This document shows, piece by piece, positions 8,268 through 16,923 of a stretch of 32,705 nt of DNA. Under the pieces are notes generated by a model. It made no database searches, was not told the DNA's origin, and saw only the letters and a list, made by a program, of their open reading frames with translations. The stretch lies in the NCBI GenBank assembly GCA_902773295.1, contig CACYDT010000058.1:1-32705 (forward strand), given 5' to 3'. Within the stretch, counting starts at the first letter, position 1. Each line of letters opens with the position of its first letter. This stretch comes from an uncultured Veillonellaceae bacterium (lineage in GTDB: Bacteria; Bacillota; Negativicutes; Selenomonadales; Selenomonadaceae). Position numbers and translations under genes: made by a program.

Positions 8268-9557
8268 TTAACCAGCAATATGGTCGATAATGAACTGCAT
8301 CGTTTTCTTATGAAGCACAGTATAGGTAAGATCTGTAAGACGCCCCTGCTCCTTGATGATCTTCCGTACTTGCTTCGGCGTAGCGCCATAGGATGCAGCC
8401 ATCATTTCGACTTCGGCATCAATATCCTCTGCCCCTACTTTGATTTCTTCCGCCTTGGCCACTTCTTCCAGCATGAGATCCGTCTTTACGTTCTTCTCCG
8501 CTGTCTCGCGATAATCCTCCCGAATCTTGGAAATATCCGTGCCGGCGTACTGGAGATACTGCTCCAGCTTCAGCCCCTGCTGCTCAAGGCGAAGCGCCAA
8601 TTCCTGAACCATGGAATCCACGCGGTCATCAATCATAACCTCCGGAATATCTACGGTAATATTGTCTGTCGCCATCTCAATAGCCTTATTCCTCTGTGCG
8701 TTTTCTGCTGCGCGCTCGGCATTTTCCTGCAGATTCTTGCGGATATCTGCCTTGAGCTCAGCAAGCGTCTGGAACGTGCTGACCTTCTTTGCAAGCTCGT
8801 CATCAATCGGAGGAAGTTCTTTATGCTTGATGCTGCGAACCGTGCATTTGAACATAGCAGGCTTTCCTGCCAGCTCTTCTGCCTGATAATCTTCAGGGAA
8901 TGTCACATGGAGTTCCCTTTCTTCACCGATTTTCGCACCAATGAGCTGATCCTCGAACCCGGGAATGAAGCGCTTCGATCCAATCTGCAGGGGATAGTCC
9001 TTGCCCGTCCCGCCATCGAAAGGCTCGCCGTCCACAAATCCTTCAAAGTCCAGCGTCGTAAAATCACCATCAGCAACAGCCGTATCTTCCGGCACATCCA
9101 CGAGCTTGCCCTGACGATCCTGGAAATTTGCGATCTGCTTGTCCACGTCTTCATCCGTGACCTCGGCAACTTCTTTCGGCACATTCAACCCCTTATACTC
9201 CCCGAGGGTCACCTCCGGATGATTTGTGAACGTAGCCTTGAAGACAAGATCCTTGCCGCTCTCAAGGGTAACGATATCAAGCTCCGGACGCGTCACCGGA
9301 ACCAGTTCCTGCTCCTTCAATGCATCGTTGAATGCCTTCGGATAGATAAGGTCAAACGCCTCGTCCAGAATGTATTCCTTGCCGACATGATTCTCTACAA
9401 TCTTCTTGGGAGCCTTCCCCTTGCGAAAACCGGGGATATTCACGCGGTTAGCGATGCGCTTGCATGCGCGATCCTGCGCCTTCGTGAGCTCTTCCGCTTC
9501 TACTTCGATCGTGAGAACAACCTTCTGATTTTCTATCTTTTCTGCCGAAACCTTCAT
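8268..9557 (-). CDS. tig: Trigger factor, ribosome-associated chaperone
   Basis: 429 aa from the ATG at 9557. The open frame runs further upstream, but the family N-terminus begins [13 protein letters not shown] and GGAGG lies 11 bases before this ATG. Domain order: ribosome-binding tail with the GFRKGKAP signature (43-50), an FKBP-type peptidyl-prolyl isomerase domain (about 155-240), and the helical C-terminal chaperone arms. The protein binds the ribosomal exit tunnel through L23 and shields nascent chains. It is the first gene of the proteostasis operon and has its own promoter just upstream. Confidence 0.97.
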   Translation of the reverse strand: MKVSAEKIENQKVVLTIEVEAEELTKAQDRACKRIANRVNIPGFRKGKAPKKIVENHVGKEYILDEAFDLIYPKAFNDALKEQELVPVTRPELDIVTLESGKDLVFKATFTNHPEVTLGEYKGLNVPKEVAEVTDEDVDKQIANFQDRQGKLVDVPEDTAVADGDFTTLDFEGFVDGEPFDGGTGKDYPLQIGSKRFIPGFEDQLIGAKIGEERELHVTFPEDYQAEELAGKPAMFKCTVRSIKHKELPPIDDELAKKVSTFQTLAELKADIRKNLQENAERAAENAQRNKAIEMATDNITVDIPEVMIDDRVDSMVQELALRLEQQGLKLEQYLQYAGTDISKIREDYRETAEKNVKTDLMLEEVAKAEEIKVGAEDIDAEVEMMAASYGATPKQVRKIIKEQGRLTDLTYTVLHKKTMQFIIDHIAG

Positions 9558-9593
9558 TGTCTGCAATTCCTCCTGTTTTATCTCTTGCCATAC

Positions 9594-9629
9594 AAAGTTC
9601 ATCATACCACAAAACACAGCGAAGCACAA
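9594..9629 (-). promoter_or_regulatory. Promoter of the tig-clpP-clpX operon
   Basis: TTGTGC (9624-9629) and TATGAT (9601-9606) are separated by exactly 17 bases on the minus strand. This gives a leader of about 37 bases before the tig ATG. The -35 hexamer lies in the loop and descending arm of the terminator of the preceding operon, so termination and initiation signals overlap. No heat-shock operator (CIRCE or CtsR repeats) was seen nearby. Confidence 0.6.
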
Positions 9630-9645
9630 GGGCTTCGCTGTGTTT
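9612..9645 (-). terminator. Terminator of the envelope operon
   Basis: A 14-bp perfect inverted repeat (9612-9625 and 9632-9645) with a 6-base loop, eight bases past the stop of the GerMN gene. On the minus strand the stem ends in TTT and is followed by TGTGG, so the U-tract is short but the stem is very stable. Confidence 0.85.
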
Positions 9646-9652
9646 CTGATGT

Positions 9653-10270
9653 TTATTTCTGCACAATCGCATCCATGCGTTTGATGGGGACTGTGAGATC
9701 CATATGGCCGGCAAGCGTTTCAACGGCCTGCCCGTCGATGAGGATCTGCACTTCTTTTACTTCCGGGAATTCCGTCAACGTATTCACTACCGAGCCGACC
9801 AGCATCTCCTCGCCAGTGGAGCCCCCTACGAAATGTTTTATGAGATCGCCGGAAAAATCCACTCTGGCAACGCCGTCCTGCACCTTTACGCTTCTCAGTT
9901 TCGCCTGGCGCGGAAGGATGGTGATCTGCCCCTTTTCCTTCGTCCCCTGCATGAGAGATTGAATCGCCGCGGTATATTTATCCGCATCATCCGTCAGGAC
10001 GGCTTTGCGAGAAACAGCCACAAGCTTCGAACCATCGTCATTCGGGTAATATACTTTGACTGTCAGTTCCTTGGTCTCCTGCTTTTTCTGCAAAGCAACC
10101 GTACTGCTGCCGGATGAGGACACAGTAGAAGAAGATATCGAGGAAGATGCAGAGGCCGTGGATGATGAAGAAGATCCGGGATCCGGCTTCTCCCCTTGCG
10201 GATCGCAACCACCTGCCACAAGCGTTGCCGCCAGTGCCATCAGACAAAGAATATATTTTCTCGAGTTCAT
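9653..10270 (-). CDS. GerMN-domain lipoprotein
   Basis: 205 aa. A type II signal peptide ends in the lipobox-like LVAGGC with lipidated Cys22. A Ser-rich low-complexity linker (about 33-59) follows, then a GerMN domain (about 68-200) recognisable by VKVYYPNDDGSKLV, the central VDFSGDL segment and VQILIDGQ near the end. GerMN domains occur in the spore germination protein GerM and in many lipoproteins of non-sporulating bacteria, often with cell-wall amidases, which matches the amidase gene 24 bases upstream. The likely site is the periplasmic face of the membrane, and the role is probably in envelope or peptidoglycan metabolism. The exact function is unknown. Confidence 0.9.
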   Translation of the reverse strand: MNSRKYILCLMALAATLVAGGCDPQGEKPDPGSSSSSTASASSSISSSTVSSSGSSTVALQKKQETKELTVKVYYPNDDGSKLVAVSRKAVLTDDADKYTAAIQSLMQGTKEKGQITILPRQAKLRSVKVQDGVARVDFSGDLIKHFVGGSTGEEMLVGSVVNTLTEFPEVKEVQILIDGQAVETLAGHMDLTVPIKRMDAIVQK

Positions 10271-10294
10271 CTGCTTTTCATCTCCTATTGCCTG

Positions 10295-11341
10295 TCATTC
10301 CTTGAAATACCTGCCGATAGCCTTTGTTATGGCAGCAGCCAGTTTGTTCTGGTACGCATCATCATTCAGCAATGCTTCCTCCCGATAGTTCGTGATGAAT
10401 CCAAGCTCTATCAGGGAAGCAGGAACCTTGGAATGCCTTATCACATAGAAATTGGCGGTTTTCACTCCACGGTTCGTGAGCCCGCCGGCTTTTTCCAATT
10501 CCTCGTTCAAAAGAGTCGCCAAGCGTTCTCCCCGATAGGAGCCATCATAATGGTAGGTTTCCATGCCGTTGGCAGCAGGATTCGAAAATGCATTGCAATG
10601 GATGCTCAGGAAGATTTCTGCCTCCGGCGCATAGAGCCCGACATTGACCCGCGCCTGGAGTTCCTGGCGGTCTGTCGCATTGATGCCGTAAACATCCCGA
10701 TCCGTATCTCTTGTCATGATCACCCGTGCACCGGAATTCTGGAGGAGTGACTGGACTTTCTTTGTCACTGCCAAAGTGACGGCTTTCTCCGTCACCCCAT
10801 GCGGGCCGACAGCCCCGCTGTCACTGCCTCCATGGCCGGCATCCAGCACAACGGCATGTCCCTGGAGCCCGTCGATTCTGCTGCTTTTTTTATCCGGCTG
10901 GGCAATTTCGATCACAAGACGGTAAGGTTTTTTCGTTTTTTTCTCGGCAGGCACAGTATAGACCTTGTAGAGATCCTCGCTGACCTTCATGGAGAAATCA
11001 ATGGCCACCTGCGTGTGACGTGGCTCCAGCTCCCGAATCTTGAGGCTCTTTGCCAAACCGCTTTTCAGGGAGATACTCTCGTTGAGTTTTCCCGGCTCCG
11101 TATTCCAGAGATCGATGAGCAGTCTCTGGGGAATATACGGCTTCACACTTGCCTGGTAATCCAGATTGTCGCGATCCATGCCAATCTCAATGCGAAGGAC
11201 ATCCCGTCCATCCTGTTTGACCATATTCGTCTGAAAATAATTCAATTTATGCACCGGATTCCTTGCCGCAAAACCCGCCGAACTCAACAAACAGAGCAGC
11301 AATGCCACCAACGGCAACAATCGAAACAACCTACTTGCCAA
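10295..11341 (-). CDS. N-acetylmuramoyl-L-alanine amidase (AMIN + Amidase_3)
   Basis: About 348 aa. A hydrophobic signal segment ends near the Ala-Ala before the mature protein. An AMIN domain (about 35-150) targets envelope sites. An Amidase_3 catalytic domain (about 165-350) carries the zinc ligands of DAGHGG (H173), Glu188 and SIHCNA (H251), and the catalytic Glu315 in IELGF (numbers count from the TTG at 11350). It cuts the amide bond between MurNAc and L-Ala in peptidoglycan, as AmiC-type enzymes do at septation. No ATG is available: an in-frame stop lies just upstream, and GGGAG best fits the TTG at 11341, with the TTG at 11350 too close to that site. A non-ATG start is therefore likely. 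It lies inside the envelope operon before the GerMN lipoprotein. Confidence 0.93.
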   Translation of the reverse strand: MASRLFRLLPLVALLLCLLSSAGFAARNPVHKLNYFQTNMVKQDGRDVLRIEIGMDRDNLDYQASVKPYIPQRLLIDLWNTEPGKLNESISLKSGLAKSLKIRELEPRHTQVAIDFSMKVSEDLYKVYTVPAEKKTKKPYRLVIEIAQPDKKSSRIDGLQGHAVVLDAGHGGSDSGAVGPHGVTEKAVTLAVTKKVQSLLQNSGARVIMTRDTDRDVYGINATDRQELQARVNVGLYAPEAEIFLSIHCNAFSNPAANGMETYHYDGSYRGERLATLLNEELEKAGGLTNRGVKTANFYVIRHSKVPASLIELGFITNYREEALLNDDAYQNKLAAAITKAIGRYFKE

Positions 11342-11418
11342 AACAAACAACTCCCATCAAACACACTTCAATAAGGCTTCTCCTTTTATCATTGATGTAA
11401 CAGAAATTTTCTTTTTCC

Positions 11419-11616
11419 TCACGTGCTCTCCCGCCTTGTTCTCTGATAGACCAGGACAAGGCGCACCACAAACAGGACAATCCAGATGGTGAACGTGACA
11501 AGATAAACCTTATCAATGATTGACATGGCATCAAAGTCAATCCCCATCAGAATCCATATCGCCATTCCAAGAATCAGGCCATCCATCACCTTGATGGATT
11601 TCAGGGTTTCCTTCAT
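11419..11616 (-). CDS. Small two-TM membrane protein, unknown function
   Basis: 65 aa. Two predicted membrane segments: about residues 12-26 (GLILGMAIWILMGID) and 37-57 (VYLVTFTIWIVLFVVRLVLVY), with a basic C-terminal tail. Its ATG overlaps the stop of the preceding secreted-protein gene as ATGA, so translation is coupled, which is good evidence that the gene is real. I do not recognise a family. Its place between a secreted protein and a peptidoglycan amidase suggests a role at the cell envelope, but that is inference from position only. Confidence 0.7.
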   Translation of the reverse strand: MKETLKSIKVMDGLILGMAIWILMGIDFDAMSIIDKVYLVTFTIWIVLFVVRLVLVYQRTRREST

Positions 11617-12152
11617 TCTGCCACCGCCTCCATGAGGATAATCTGCATAGGTTGTTCCTCGACGACGCGCTTCACAAAGGTATAGTCACGCTGGATATCC
11701 GCTCGTTTCAGGCGCGCAGCCAGGATTTCCGGGGCAGAGACATCCAGCCTCTGGAATGCCTCCGCCAGATAGTCCATGCCATTCTCCGTTGCCGGGTAGC
11801 CAAAAGCAATGTTGATGCATGCGAAAATGGACATCATCTTCTTTCTGGCCTCCTCGGAAACATCCCCCCGATGAGCAAACACGAGATTGGATATCTTTCC
11901 CTCCCCATTCACATGGATCACCATCGAGGCCGTCGGATCTATCTCGGCAATGTATGCCTCATAGTCTCCCTTGGTGCTGTGCGTGGAATAATCGGCAATG
12001 GGGTATTCAGAAACGCCGTTATATGCTTCCACAAAAGAATCCAATGTCATCGTGTCATGCAACTGCACCTTGGTTTCCTGCGCATGCGCCGTCACAGCAA
12101 ACAAGCAGATTCCCATGAGCATCATGGAAAAAATCAAACGCATCCTTTTCAT
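11613..12152 (-). CDS. Secreted protein of unknown function
   Basis: 179 aa. A clear Sec signal peptide (basic MKRMR, hydrophobic core, cleavage after TAHA near residue 24). The mature part is a single mixed alpha/beta domain with no motif I recognise: an acidic/aromatic start (SFVEAYNGVSEYPI), a strand pair with MVIHVNGEGKISNLVFAHRG, and a helical second half. It probably acts in the periplasm. AGAGG lies nine bases before the ATG. The next gene overlaps its stop (ATGA). Operon partners are envelope proteins. Confidence 0.75.
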   Translation of the reverse strand: MKRMRLIFSMMLMGICLFAVTAHAQETKVQLHDTMTLDSFVEAYNGVSEYPIADYSTHSTKGDYEAYIAEIDPTASMVIHVNGEGKISNLVFAHRGDVSEEARKKMMSIFACINIAFGYPATENGMDYLAEAFQRLDVSAPEILAARLKRADIQRDYTFVKRVVEEQPMQIILMEAVAE

Positions 12153-12197
12153 TCAGAACAACCTCTTTTCCTTCCAAGCACATAAACCATCTATGAA

Positions 12198-12731
12198 TCA
12201 CCTTCCATCATCATAGAGCGACCGGCTCCAGCCCAAAGCCTCGGCCTCAGCCATCGCGCTTTGCCGGATTTCTTCCCGGTAGTCCCGGATATCCTGCTGC
12301 GCAGCCCGGAGATCCGCTGTCTCGCAACAGTAGCTTGCCCCACGCATATTGTAATCGTCCACAAGCTGCATGAATTCTCTTACGGCAGATTCATTGCCAT
12401 GATTGAGACATTCCTTCATAGCATCCATGCGGATTTCCTGCATGAAAATCCAACGCAGCTGATCCCGGTTCAAAATATGCCCGTTCCCGGACGGCGGCTT
12501 CGACACGGGAAACGGCAGACCGTAGGATTCTTGCCGATCCTGTTCTGTCATGCCGTGACGATTCCAAAGGTCAACCGCCCCTAGGGACAGCGGACGTACA
12601 ATGAGGACAAAAACGGAAAGAAACACAGCCACCACCGTCCATTGATAGGCACGATTGCCTCCCACATGGGACACCAGGAACTCCGATGCCCATTGGCGGA
12701 TCTTTTCCGCCTTCCCCTTCTTCGCCGCCAT
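12198..12731 (-). CDS. Single-TM protein of unknown function
   Basis: About 177 aa. A Lys-rich cytoplasmic N-terminus, one membrane segment (about residues 32-51, WTVVAVFLSVFVLIV), then an extracytoplasmic part with mostly helical, charged sequence and three Cys (one CC pair) that could form disulfides. No family recognised. Start uncertain: ATG at 12731 gives a natural N-terminus (MAAKKGKAEK), ATG at 12749 is also possible, and the TTG at 12773 is only about six bases from the predicted transcription start. It is the first gene of the envelope operon, directly behind a consensus promoter. Confidence 0.7.
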   Translation of the reverse strand: MAAKKGKAEKIRQWASEFLVSHVGGNRAYQWTVVAVFLSVFVLIVRPLSLGAVDLWNRHGMTEQDRQESYGLPFPVSKPPSGNGHILNRDQLRWIFMQEIRMDAMKECLNHGNESAVREFMQLVDDYNMRGASYCCETADLRAAQQDIRDYREEIRQSAMAEAEALGWSRSLYDDGR

Positions 12732-12778
12732 TCTCACGCCTACCACCATCCGCGCAAATCCACGCAAATTCAATCAAG

Positions 12779-12814
12779 CGCTCATATTATATCAAAGCTC
12801 TCCTGTTTTGCCAA
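12779..12814 (-). promoter_or_regulatory. Consensus promoter of the envelope operon
   Basis: TTGGCA (12809-12814), a 17-base spacer and TATAAT (12786-12791) with TGA directly before it on the minus strand. It is among the best sigma-A promoters in the window. Predicted start of transcription near 12779. It lies just past the terminator of the preceding gene, so the five-gene envelope operon is an independent unit. Confidence 0.85.
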
Positions 12815-12815
12815 C

Positions 12816-12854
12816 CAAAAAGAAGGCTCCAAGCAAGAAAACTTGAAGCCTCTT
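12816..12854 (-). terminator. Terminator of the hflX-ynbB unit
   Basis: On the minus strand AGAGGCTTCAAG and CTTGGAGCCTTCT (about 12842-12854 and 12821-12833) form a stem with one wobble pair around an 8-base loop, followed by TTTTTGG. It begins about eight bases past the stop of the PLP enzyme gene. Confidence 0.85.
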
Positions 12855-12861
12855 TCTCTCC

Positions 12862-14112
12862 TTATGTTTTATCGGAAATTTTTTCCATTTCCTGGGCCGC
12901 GCCCAAAATGCCGATCACGGCATGCTCCAAGGTCAATCCCCCCTGCAAATAAACGTGATAGGGAGGACGCAAGGGTCCGTCAGCACTGAATTCTATGGAT
13001 GCTCCCTGAACAAAAGTACCTGCCGCCATGATGACCTGGTCAGCATAGCCGGGCATATCCCATGCCTCCGGCGCAGCGAAGGAATCCACGGGGGAATACT
13101 TCTGTATGCCGCGGCAGAACGCCGTGAGCTTCTCCGCCGAACCCAGCTCTATGGCCTGGATGATGTCCCCTCGTTGTTCCTCCGGCAAAGGATTCGTCCG
13201 GTATCCCAGACGGGAAAAGAGGCCTGCGGCAAAAATTGCCCCCTTGATGGCCTGCGCCACCACATGCGGGGCAAGGAAAATCCCTTGGAACATCCAGCGG
13301 TTATTGGCAAGGCTGGCTCCCAGCTCATCCCCCATACCAGGAGCAGTCAGCCGATAAGATGCCAGCTCCACCAGATCCGTTCTTCCGACGATATAGCCGC
13401 CCGTCGGGGCGATGCCGCCGCCGGGGTTCTTGATGAGGGAACCTGCCATGAGATCCGCCCCTGCTTCCAGCGGCTCTTTCGTATCGACAAATTCCCCGTA
13501 GCAATTATCGACAAAGCAAACGCAGTCCGGCTTGACCCGCTTGACCTCTGCCACAATCTCCCCAATGTCGGAAACCGTAAGGGGCGGCCTCATGCTGTAG
13601 CCGCGGGAGCGCTGGATGAGCACGAGCTTCGTGGAAGGCTTCAGCACAGAGGAAATCCCCCCCATATCCACCCTGCCGTCCACCAGTGGAAGCTCATCAT
13701 AAAGAATCCCGAACTCCTTCAGGGAGCCGGGGCTTGGGTTATCATAACCGATTACGGTCTGCATCGTATCGTAAGGCTTTCCCGTCAGCGACACAAGCTC
13801 ATCCCCCGGCCGCAGAATGCCGAAAAGCGCCGTTGCAAGAGCATGCGTACCGGAAACGAACTGCGTGCGCACCAAGGCACGCTCCGCCCCAAAGATTTTG
13901 GCGTACAGCTCTTCGAGTTTCCCACGCCCGATATCGTCATAAGCGTAGCCGGAGGTTGTATTGAAATGAGCCTCCGATACTTTGCATTCCCTCATGGCAT
14001 TGAGTACCTTCAGAGTATTTGCTTCGGCAACTTCATCCACTTTGCGGAAAAAAGGTGCGGATTCCTCCCATATCTGCTGTTTCAAATCCATTAAATCCTT
14101 CGAGAATTCCAT
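12862..14112 (-). CDS. PLP-dependent YnbB-type protein (methionine gamma-lyase / aluminum resistance family)
   Basis: 416 aa. A fold-type I PLP enzyme of the Met_gamma_lyase / aluminum resistance protein family. Visible features are the phosphate-binding stretch SGTHALATALFG (88-99), Asp202 in FVDNCYGEF, which should contact the cofactor ring nitrogen, and the probable Schiff-base Lys228 in GSLIKNPGGG. The substrate is not established for this family; the names methionine gamma-lyase and aluminum resistance are inherited from distant or indirect evidence. The ATG follows directly after the hflX stop (TAGATG) with AAGGAG nine bases upstream. The hflX-ynbB pairing is also found in Bacillus subtilis (ynbA-ynbB). 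No glnR/glnA follows here; a terminator does. Confidence 0.9.
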   Translation of the reverse strand: MEFSKDLMDLKQQIWEESAPFFRKVDEVAEANTLKVLNAMRECKVSEAHFNTTSGYAYDDIGRGKLEELYAKIFGAERALVRTQFVSGTHALATALFGILRPGDELVSLTGKPYDTMQTVIGYDNPSPGSLKEFGILYDELPLVDGRVDMGGISSVLKPSTKLVLIQRSRGYSMRPPLTVSDIGEIVAEVKRVKPDCVCFVDNCYGEFVDTKEPLEAGADLMAGSLIKNPGGGIAPTGGYIVGRTDLVELASYRLTAPGMGDELGASLANNRWMFQGIFLAPHVVAQAIKGAIFAAGLFSRLGYRTNPLPEEQRGDIIQAIELGSAEKLTAFCRGIQKYSPVDSFAAPEAWDMPGYADQVIMAAGTFVQGASIEFSADGPLRPPYHVYLQGGLTLEHAVIGILGAAQEMEKISDKT

Positions 14113-15909
14113 CTAGCCCTGCTCCTTTATCCTATATTTCATGAATGCATCCTTCTTCGAATTGGGAAGGCAAACTTCCAGAAGCGTTCCCTGCTCTGTG
14201 TACTCCGTGGAACGAATCGCGTTCAGGTGATGGAGCGCTGTGACCATCCGCCCCTCGTGGAAGGGAACCAAAAGTGTCATGCATACCTGTCTATCCAAGA
14301 AAAATTCTTCCAAGCGCTTCTTCAGTCCATCCAGATTCCTTCCGTCACGCGCCGAGATGAAAATCCCGTCCCGATCGCGCAAAAGCTGCTCTTTCCGCTT
14401 TTCATCCTCGAGGCAGTCGGCTTTGTTGAATACATAGAGTGTCGGCTTTGCCTCTGCGTCCAGCTCTTTCAATACCTCAATAACAGAAGCGATCTGACGT
14501 TCCGCCTCTGCATTGCTGCAATCCACTACATGGAGGAGAAAGTCCGCCTCCTGCACATCCTCCAACGTGGCACGGAATGCCGTCACCAGCATATGGGGAA
14601 GCTTCTGGATAAATCCCACGGTGTCCGTCAGCAGGATCTCCTGTTTCTGCGGAAGGAAAAGATGGCGCGTTGTCGGGTCCAATGTGGCAAACAACTGATC
14701 TTCCACATAGACCTCCGACCCGGTCAGCGCATTCAGCAGCGTAGATTTCCCTGCATTCGTATACCCCACAAGAGCCGCCATCGGGATGCGGGATTCCCTG
14801 CGACGGGATCTATGCAATTTGCGCCTTTGGCGCATGCTTTCCATCTGTTCTTCAATGTCATGGATCCTGCTGTGAATGCGGCGGCGATCCACTTCCAATT
14901 TCGTCTCGCCCGGTCCTCGCGTGCCAATGCCTCCGCCCAAGCGGGAAAGCACAAGTCCCTGTCCGCCCAGGCGCGGCAATCGGTATTTCAGCTGCGCGAG
15001 CTCCACTTGGAGCTTGCCTTCCCGAGATCGTGCCCGTTGAGCAAAAATATCGAGAATCAATGCGGTCCTGTCAATGACCTTGATGCCCAATCCCTGTTCC
15101 AGATTGTTCTGTTGGGAAGGCGTGATTTCATCATCAAGAATCAGGAGATTGGCCTCCATGTTCTGCACTGCCATGCCGATTTCCTCTACCTTGCCCCTGC
15201 CAAGGAAAAAGGCAGTGTCAGGACGTTCCTTGCGCTGGGTAATCTGTCCAAGGACAATTGCGCCGGCGGTTTCTGCGAGTCGGGCCAGCTCCTCCATGGA
15301 AGCTTTTGCCGACCAAGACCCGCCAGACTCTATGCCCGCGAGGATCGCTCTTTCTTCCGTGATCCTCGTCTCTTTCATGGCATGACGTCCGAGTTTTTTG
15401 TTGATGACAGTGATAAGCCTGACCATATTGACGCTGTGAAGGACAGCCTCGCTTGCCGGGCCGAAACATTGCACCTCCGGCATCCCGTCCGGCTGCAATT
15501 CCCCGGAAAAGAACCCCATGCTGCCAACGATTTCCTTCCCGTCCCTGCCAATGGCGGCCATGACATCAAAGCGCATGTGCCGCAGGGAGGAAAGATCCGG
15601 ATCGCTCAGGACAGTATCCCCGCTGGGATGCGTGTGGACACAGCGAGTGCCGGAGAGCCGATGCTCCGATCGTGCCTTAAACTCCGGAAGATCCACCGTG
15701 CCGGCATCCCCTACCGACACAACCGAGATCCTGCCCTGTCGATTGATGTAGACCGCCACTTCACGCCCCAGCGCCTCAGTGATATCCAGCATGCGCCGGT
15801 TCAGCTCATGGGTGGAAAGCTGGGATGCCGGAACAGATAGCTCATACAGTGCCTGAAGCTGCTCCAGAAGCGGCCTCTTTATGTTGCCGAGTTCCCCATG
15901 TACCTCCAT
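14113..15909 (-). CDS. hflX: GTPase HflX with N-terminal RadC/JAMM-like domain
   Basis: 598 aa, about 170 longer than E. coli or Bacillus HflX. The C-terminal two thirds are a normal HflX: N-terminal subdomain (about 185-375, with GQITQRKERP and the GGGIGTRGPGE loop), G1 GYTNAGKS (382-389), G3 DTVG (429-432), G4 NKAD (495-498). HflX splits stalled or heat-damaged 70S ribosomes. The first ~165 residues resemble a JAB1/MPN metalloprotease fold: HTHPSGD at 92-98, followed by Ser102-x2-Asp105, the spacing of the RadC JAMM motif (H-x-H-P-S-G-D ... S-x2-D), and Glu50 on a preceding strand as the possible catalytic acid. Whether it binds zinc or cuts anything is unknown. GTGAGGA before the ATG supports the start, 12 bases after the NA37 gene. 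Confidence 0.95.
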   Translation of the reverse strand: MEVHGELGNIKRPLLEQLQALYELSVPASQLSTHELNRRMLDITEALGREVAVYINRQGRISVVSVGDAGTVDLPEFKARSEHRLSGTRCVHTHPSGDTVLSDPDLSSLRHMRFDVMAAIGRDGKEIVGSMGFFSGELQPDGMPEVQCFGPASEAVLHSVNMVRLITVINKKLGRHAMKETRITEERAILAGIESGGSWSAKASMEELARLAETAGAIVLGQITQRKERPDTAFFLGRGKVEEIGMAVQNMEANLLILDDEITPSQQNNLEQGLGIKVIDRTALILDIFAQRARSREGKLQVELAQLKYRLPRLGGQGLVLSRLGGGIGTRGPGETKLEVDRRRIHSRIHDIEEQMESMRQRRKLHRSRRRESRIPMAALVGYTNAGKSTLLNALTGSEVYVEDQLFATLDPTTRHLFLPQKQEILLTDTVGFIQKLPHMLVTAFRATLEDVQEADFLLHVVDCSNAEAERQIASVIEVLKELDAEAKPTLYVFNKADCLEDEKRKEQLLRDRDGIFISARDGRNLDGLKKRLEEFFLDRQVCMTLLVPFHEGRMVTALHHLNAIRSTEYTEQGTLLEVCLPNSKKDAFMKYRIKEQG

Positions 15910-15921
15910 GCTTCCTCACCC

Positions 15922-16923
15922 CTACGCACGATTGACAATATTGGAAATATGCTTCAATGTGATGGACAAGGTTCCATCCCCGTCGTTGTTGAATTCCACA
16001 TACTCTGTATTGTCAAAATAATCCGTCGGGATGGTAAGCTCGATTCCCGTATCCGTCTTGAGCTTGTGCCTTCCCACTTTTTTCAATGTGGCTTCCTTGT
16101 CCATGTGAACCGGCTCGGAACATCCGGCTTCCTGGAGCTCTGCCTCGTAATCCGCCTGCATGGAGGGATTGTCCCTGAAAATCTGCTTCCCTGCTCCCTG
16201 CATATCCAATGTATCTGAATGCTCCATCTGCTCGGCAATATAGTTTTTGGCTGCGGCAGCTGCAGCAACTTCGTCCTGTCCGTAGGCACAGGCGATTTTC
16301 GCAGCAGCTTTTGTGATATGTTTCATCGCCTCTTTCTGGGAAGGCGCCCGGCTGCATTCCAGCAGAATCTCGGAAAATACGCAAACGCTGTTCCCATCCA
16401 TGGTATAGCGTTTTCCCAGGAAAGAAATTTCCCCGCTCCCAACATCGACAAAAGCAAACTCATCCATTTTTTGGCCGGGATTCGGCATCATAGAAGCATG
16501 ATGGACGATTTCATTGCGGAACCCGGTTTCTGTCTGGCTGGCCTGATGCGCATATACCATATGGCTGTTGCATTTGAGAAGAGCGAGTTTCCGTGCATCA
16601 TCCACGCGCATATCGCAACAGATGAAATCTGCGGATGCCATCTCCTCGACATGCGCGTATGCATCTTCCAGTATATGGGCAAGCTCCTTGGAAAAAGAGA
16701 TGAAATCCACCTCTCCCCGAACATAACGATCCATGGATTCCTTGAAAGAACTGTCCTCATAAAAGACACCGGGACATGCGTCCTGGCTTGCCAAGGATTT
16801 CTCGATATGCTTCAGGAGAAATGTCTCGACACTGTCAGACAGCTCAAGCTCTGCATCAGAGTATACAGCCTGCCCGGAATTGAAATCCAGGATATGAAGA
16901 ACGGCCTTGTCAATTGCAATCAC
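15922..16923 (-). CDS. Nucleoid-associated protein, NA37/YejK family
   Basis: 333 aa from a GTG start. GGGGGAGG lies seven bases before this GTG and the GTG overlaps the upstream stop as GTGA, so longer in-frame starts (to 16980) are unlikely. The pattern fits the NA37 family: an N-terminal strand-helix unit (IDKAVLHILD), a helical middle with DFISFSKELAHIL, and a C-terminal beta part with KTDTGIELTIP and a final LSITLKHI. E. coli YejK binds DNA in the nucleoid. In Gram-positives the role is not settled. Ala-rich stretch about residues 230-240. Partner of the unrecognised gene upstream, to which it is translationally coupled. Confidence 0.8.
   Translation of the reverse strand: MIAIDKAVLHILDFNSGQAVYSDAELELSDSVETFLLKHIEKSLASQDACPGVFYEDSSFKESMDRYVRGEVDFISFSKELAHILEDAYAHVEEMASADFICCDMRVDDARKLALLKCNSHMVYAHQASQTETGFRNEIVHHASMMPNPGQKMDEFAFVDVGSGEISFLGKRYTMDGNSVCVFSEILLECSRAPSQKEAMKHITKAAAKIACAYGQDEVAAAAAAKNYIAEQMEHSDTLDMQGAGKQIFRDNPSMQADYEAELQEAGCSEPVHMDKEATLKKVGRHKLKTDTGIELTIPTDYFDNTEYVEFNNDGDGTLSITLKHISNIVNRA

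Noticed and set aside
8193-9962. 589-codon plus-strand open frame
   Set aside because: Antisense shadow of clpP 5' end, trigger factor and the GerMN gene; no ribosome-binding site or domain.
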